The notes under the pieces were generated by a model. It saw nothing but the letters and a program-made list of their open reading frames with translations, had not been told where the DNA came from and did no database searches. The translations under genes and the position numbers were made by a program. Positions 52,854 through 56,163 of a stretch of 56,163 nucleotides of DNA are shown piece after piece. Each line of letters opens with the position of its first letter. Positions within the stretch are counted from its first letter, which is position 1. Source of the stretch: Pseudothermotoga sp. (GTDB taxonomy: Bacteria > Thermotogota > Thermotogae > Thermotogales > DSM-5069). Location: NCBI GenBank assembly GCA_025060105.1, contig JANXCS010000011.1, positions 1 through 56,163 of the forward strand, in the 5' to 3' direction.

Positions 52854-54674
52854 CTACAGTTTCAAATCTTCAAAATTCTCCTTTATGACGGAAAGCAATT
52901 TGACGCTCTCGTTGACGCTTTCTAGAACGATCTTCAACTGTGCGAAGAAATTCTGTATGGAAGAGCTGATCTCTTCGGCCGTGGCTGAACTTTCTTCGGA
53001 TATGGCGAGTAAGTTCTGTATGCTACTGGTTATGCTGTTCAGTTTGCTCGCCTGTTGGTTCAATGTCTCTATGAGCGTGTTGAGCTTCTGACTGATGGAT
53101 GAAATCACGTTGCTGGATTCTTTGTTTCTCTCTGAGCTGTTCAGAAGTCTTTTCGATTGTTCCTTCATTTCTGTGAATTCCGCTTGGATCGCCTTCCCCA
53201 GTCTCTCTATGCCTGCAGTTATCGAAGCGAGAAACTCAGTGATCTTTGCGGCTGAAGATCTGCTTTCTTCGGCCAGCTTTCTTATTTCGTCCGCCACCAC
53301 TGCGAATCCTCTGCCCGCTTCCCCACTCCTTGCCGCCTCTATCGCAGCGTTCAAAGCGAGCAAGTTCGTCTGTTCAGCTATGCTCGAAACGGTGGCTGCG
53401 ACTTGCGTGATGAGGCTGGCTTGATCTTGAAGCTTTTTACCCTCTTCGACCAGCATGGCGAACCTTTCACTCATCTTAACGATACCATCGGCCGAACTCT
53501 CAACGTTGTTGGCGGAGTTGACTATGAGAGAAACAGCTTCGTTTAGCGAGTTGATGATTTGGTTCTGTTCAGAAATGATCGAAGTGATCGTTTCGACGTT
53601 CGAACTCACAGCGTTGGATATTCTTTCCGTATCGTTGCTTATCTGAACGGCGGTGTTGGCGATCTCGTTTGCTAAAGAACCCATCGTATCGAGCTGTTCT
53701 TTCATGACGTTGACCGCGCTTATGACTTTCTCAGAGTAAGAACTTATTTCTTGAACGTCCCCAGATATGGCCAAAAGCACCTCTTTCATACTATCCACAG
53801 CTTTCGTGAGCGACTGGGACAGATCCGAAAATTCCTTCACACCGTCTATCGAGGTTGGATTGTCCAGATTTTTCTTCGCCACATCGTCGATCGCGTCGTT
53901 CACGGTTTTGAAACCCTTCTTGAGACCGAGTGCACCCATGAAAGACAGGACGGAAACTCCGCCGGCCGTCACGATGGATTTGATGAAAACGTTCGCAGGT
54001 AAGAAGTTGAACGTGGCGTACGTGATCGCGAAAGTGTACACCGGAATGAACAGAACATACAATGGGAAGATCGATCTGACCAATCCCAGTCCGAGACCGA
54101 GGATGGTTTTGATCTTTTCGAATCTTCCATAGCTTTTCGTCGCCTCAACTTCTATCTCCATGTAATTTTGTCCATCGACGGTGCCTTCCGAAATCACCTT
54201 GTACTTTATCGGATCGTTGAAGAACTCGGAAGCCGCTTCCATGAGGCCAAGAAAATACTTTTTGAAATTCCTTCTGGATTGATACCTAACGATGGCTTTC
54301 CTGTCGTTCAGCAATTTGAACAGCACCCTCGGAGGTGTGGCACCCCTGATCCTCTTGGTCAACACTTTATGCACTGTGTCCATGGCTGCTATGAACGAAA
54401 GGAAAGTTGGCTTTTTAAAATATTCTGGATAATGTTCAAAGAACGTTTTTAAATTCTCTTTACCCGTTCTGTACCACAATTCGTCGTAGCTCATTCCCCT
54501 AGACGAGGCCAGTTCTTTAGACATCTCCACTGCTAGCTCGTCTGGCACATCTTCGAGTGGACTGTAGATCTTTTCAGGATCTATCTTGTGCTTTTCTTTG
54601 AGTTTCTTCACCGTTTCGGCGCCGAACATCTTACTCCAAGTTTGGAGCCACACGTTCACCACAAAGCCCTTCAC
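52854..54674 (-). CDS. H-NOX (heme NO/O2-binding) chemoreceptor
   Basis: Residues 1-185 are an H-NOX domain. Numbering matches the Thermoanaerobacter (Tt) protein exactly: Trp9 in [11 protein letters not shown], Asn74 in GKENLKTF, His102 in [13 protein letters not shown], Pro115 in GATPPR, the Tyr131-x-Ser133-x-Arg135 heme-propionate motif in YQSRR, and Tyr140 in KKYFLGL. Trp9, Asn74 and Tyr140 are the distal pocket residues that let Tt H-NOX bind O2, so an O2 (or NO) sensor is likely. Two hydrophobic helices (about 195-250), a HAMP-like linker and the signalling tip (about 431-465) follow. The gene follows an HD-GYP gene by 2 nt. Confidence 0.93.
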   Translation of the reverse strand: MKGFVVNVWLQTWSKMFGAETVKKLKEKHKIDPEKIYSPLEDVPDELAVEMSKELASSRGMSYDELWYRTGKENLKTFFEHYPEYFKKPTFLSFIAAMDTVHKVLTKRIRGATPPRVLFKLLNDRKAIVRYQSRRNFKKYFLGLMEAASEFFNDPIKYKVISEGTVDGQNYMEIEVEATKSYGRFEKIKTILGLGLGLVRSIFPLYVLFIPVYTFAITYATFNFLPANVFIKSIVTAGGVSVLSFMGALGLKKGFKTVNDAIDDVAKKNLDNPTSIDGVKEFSDLSQSLTKAVDSMKEVLLAISGDVQEISSYSEKVISAVNVMKEQLDTMGSLANEIANTAVQISNDTERISNAVSSNVETITSIISEQNQIINSLNEAVSLIVNSANNVESSADGIVKMSERFAMLVEEGKKLQDQASLITQVAATVSSIAEQTNLLALNAAIEAARSGEAGRGFAVVADEIRKLAEESRSSAAKITEFLASITAGIERLGKAIQAEFTEMKEQSKRLLNSSERNKESSNVISSISQKLNTLIETLNQQASKLNSITSSIQNLLAISEESSATAEEISSSIQNFFAQLKIVLESVNESVKLLSVIKENFEDLKL

Positions 54675-54676
54675 GT

Positions 54677-55987
54677 TTATCCCTCCTCGAACGGTGAGAC
54701 TTTGATTTTTTCCTTGATTTCCTCATAGCTCACATTCAAAATCGATTCAAGAACGTTCTGAAAGATGCCTCTCTCAGGGAAAGATTCGTTCTTCACCAAC
54801 TCTCGGAGTTTTTCATACACCGTTTTATCCAATTTCCCCTCTTCGACCTCTTTGGATACAACTTCGAGTGCTTGTTCAACGTTCATGGCCTCTCTGTACG
54901 GTCTATGCTCGATCAAGGCTGAAAAAACGTCACACACCTGCACGATGCGTTGATAGATGGAGATTTTTTCGGACTTCAGACCCATCGGATAGCCTGAACC
55001 GTCCAACCTTTCATGGTGCGACGCCGAAACCTTCGCAAAGTTGATCAATCCAGCGTTCTCCAACATTCTGTAAGTATCCACAACGTGCATCTTCATGATG
55101 TACAGCTCTTTTTCGTTCAATCGAGCTGGTTTGTGCAGAACACTCAGAGGTGTTTTCAACTTTCCAAGATCGTGGAGCAACATGGCCAAATTGATGAAAT
55201 TACTGTCTTCTTCCGCTAAAAGTTCCTTAGCCACAGCTTTCGCGAACCTCGCTGCAAGGAAAGTGTGGTTTCTCGTGTAAGGACTTCTCATATCCAACAA
55301 AGAGGCTAAGATCCTGGCTAAATGTTCGAACTCCAAACTGTCTATGATCCTTTGGGATGAAAATCTTGGCTCATCGTCGAGCAATTCGCACAGAATTTTG
55401 TAATCTTGAACCATATGGAATGCAGCCTTTTTCACATCATCCAGAACGGTCGTGTTTTTCAAGATCGAATCGATTATTCTCTGAAAAAGTTCCAATGTGA
55501 GTTCTTCATCTTCGTTTCTCAGAACGATCAACGATATCGTGTCCGCCATCTTCAACACGTTGGAGAATATTACGATCGTTTTATCCTCCCTTATTTCTTG
55601 ATATGGTGTATGGTGATAGAGTATGGATTTTGCACAATAAGGACACAAAGGTTTTGCGTATCTAGCTATCATGTAGGAAAGAACAGCGTGTTGATCGTGT
55701 TTGTCGAACGTTAGGACGATCTTTTCAAGATCCGGCACCCTTCTGAACATGTCCACGAAAAGTTCATAGTTTTCTATGGAAGCTTTCAAAGCTAAGCCAA
55801 TATCATGGAGCAAACCTGCAAGATAAGCACATTCCAAATCCGTATCGAGCTTCAGCAACTCAACCATGTGCTTTGTCATCTTGGCGACTTGAAGACTGTG
55901 CTTGACGAAATTCCTGTATTCAAGATGGTTCATCTGAGAGTAGAGTCGAACGAACGATTCCAAAGGTATTTTTAAAGTTAAATCCAA
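54677..55987 (-). CDS. Tandem HD domain/HD-GYP protein, putative c-di-GMP phosphodiesterase
   Basis: This 436-residue cytoplasmic protein has an N-terminal HD domain (about 20-130; [14 protein letters not shown], then [12 protein letters not shown] with two Cys). A C-terminal HD-GYP domain (about 215-385) follows, with [19 protein letters not shown] (near 265-283) and [20 protein letters not shown] (near 320-339). The HD-GYP metal ligands and GYP loop appear intact, so it should hydrolyse c-di-GMP or pGpG. It starts at TTG 55987 behind AAAGGAT and is the first gene of the unit, 2 nt from the H-NOX receptor. O2 or NO signalling and c-di-GMP turnover are therefore made together. Confidence 0.92.
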   Translation of the reverse strand: MDLTLKIPLESFVRLYSQMNHLEYRNFVKHSLQVAKMTKHMVELLKLDTDLECAYLAGLLHDIGLALKASIENYELFVDMFRRVPDLEKIVLTFDKHDQHAVLSYMIARYAKPLCPYCAKSILYHHTPYQEIREDKTIVIFSNVLKMADTISLIVLRNEDEELTLELFQRIIDSILKNTTVLDDVKKAAFHMVQDYKILCELLDDEPRFSSQRIIDSLEFEHLARILASLLDMRSPYTRNHTFLAARFAKAVAKELLAEEDSNFINLAMLLHDLGKLKTPLSVLHKPARLNEKELYIMKMHVVDTYRMLENAGLINFAKVSASHHERLDGSGYPMGLKSEKISIYQRIVQVCDVFSALIEHRPYREAMNVEQALEVVSKEVEEGKLDKTVYEKLRELVKNESFPERGIFQNVLESILNVSYEEIKEKIKVSPFEEG

Positions 55988-56019
55988 ATCGCATCCATCC
56001 TTTCTGACAAAATGAAACT

Positions 56020-56048
56020 AGAATATTCTTACAATTATCATATCACAA
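56020..56048 (-). promoter_or_regulatory. Promoter of the HD-GYP/H-NOX/MCP unit
   Basis: On the minus strand TTGTGA (56043-56048), 17 nt, then TATTCT (56020-56025). The transcript would start near 56013, about 26 nt before the TTG start. Confidence 0.5.
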
Positions 56049-56085
56049 TGCATATCGACCAACTTAACAGTCTCTAATTCAATAC

Positions 56086-56112
56086 AAAAAAGGGCGCGCT
56101 TGCGCCCTTTTT
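56086..56112. terminator. Bidirectional intrinsic terminator
   Basis: AAAAAAGGGCGC pairs with GCGCCCTTTTT across a 4-nt loop. It serves the minus-strand gene cut by the window end and gives a T6 tail on that strand. Confidence 0.85.
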
Positions 56113-56129
56113 CACATTCGATTCACACA

Positions 56130-56163
56130 TCAAAATTTGAACTTTCTCACCTGTTCCACCAAA
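56130..56163 (-). CDS. C-terminal end of an incomplete gene, possibly a chemoreceptor
   Basis: Only the last ten codons and stop are present (LVEQVRKFKF). Such an ending, a basic aromatic tail after a helix, resembles the C-termini of Thermotogae methyl-accepting proteins. A terminator follows 18 nt later, supporting a real gene end. Assignment is tentative. Confidence 0.45.
   Translation of the reverse strand, partial: LVEQVRKFKF

Noticed and set aside
1-56163. tRNA, rRNA, insertion sequences or prophage genes
   Set aside because: I saw no cloverleaf with TTCGA-type arm and CCA end, no rRNA motifs and no transposase or integrase-like frames.

Overview
The window looks like a chromosomal segment of a thermophilic member of the Thermotogae, most likely close to Pseudothermotoga/Thermotoga. 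This is an inference from four things: a 30-nt CRISPR repeat of the Thermotoga type (GTTTCAAT...ATGGAAAC), the gene order aspS-STAS-cmk-ispH-rpsA-der-plsY, a fused DHH-CBS-CCA nucleotidyltransferase, and many methyl-accepting proteins with the same signalling tip. The DNA is very compact. Genes overlap by 4 nt (ATGA) in many places, TTG and GTG starts with strong AGGAGGTG-type ribosome sites are common, and only about 365 nt (2290-2654) lacks a convincing gene over more than 300 nt.

Layout. 1-415 is the distal end of a CRISPR array, closed by a bidirectional terminator. 497-2259 is hflKC. 2655-5535 holds a secreted protein diverging from a chemoreceptor. 5558-12073 (minus strand) is a pyrimidine operon, pyrB-pyrC-pyrK-pyrD-ADH-pyrF-pyrE, followed by an MntP-like gene. 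It is preceded by a 48-codon leader ORF that reads through two tandem intrinsic terminators and overlaps the pyrB start. 12282-13753 has a short-chain dehydrogenase and a class II glutamine amidotransferase.

13984-23859 (plus strand) is one long carbohydrate operon: a CUT1-type ABC importer (the first permease has an apparent 1-nt frameshift in a T8 run), a GH38 glycosidase, a glucosylglycerate-synthase-like glycosyltransferase, an RpiR/SIS regulator and a GT4 glycosyltransferase. I infer a role in uptake, breakdown and synthesis of glycosylglycerate-type solutes. A consensus promoter followed at once by a terminator separates it from a HAD phosphatase and a sigma-like factor.

25447-34588 (minus strand) is a nine-gene housekeeping operon from aspS to a TPR protein. 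35140-40928 holds a lysine 5,6-aminomutase pair (kamDE), the DHH-CBS-CCA protein and a SAM-hydrolase family protein. 41002-46048 carries a probable exported propeller-like protein, a penicillin-binding/beta-lactamase-family hydrolase, a lipoprotein, a small ORF and a MATE exporter. Two intergenic regions here contain symmetric, overlapping -10 elements that could fire in both directions.

46235-56163 is a sensory block: a TM1266-like small regulator, a PAS-GAF-GAF-HD-GYP protein, a class II photolyase, a frameshifted small gene, a chemoreceptor with a large extracytoplasmic domain, an H-NOX heme chemoreceptor that keeps every residue known to matter for O2 binding, a tandem HD/HD-GYP protein, and the last codons of what may be another chemoreceptor. 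The most novel-looking signals are the pyr leader-peptide attenuator, the promoter-into-terminator unit, the symmetric promoters with one probable leaderless mRNA, the T8 frameshift and the H-NOX/c-di-GMP locus.
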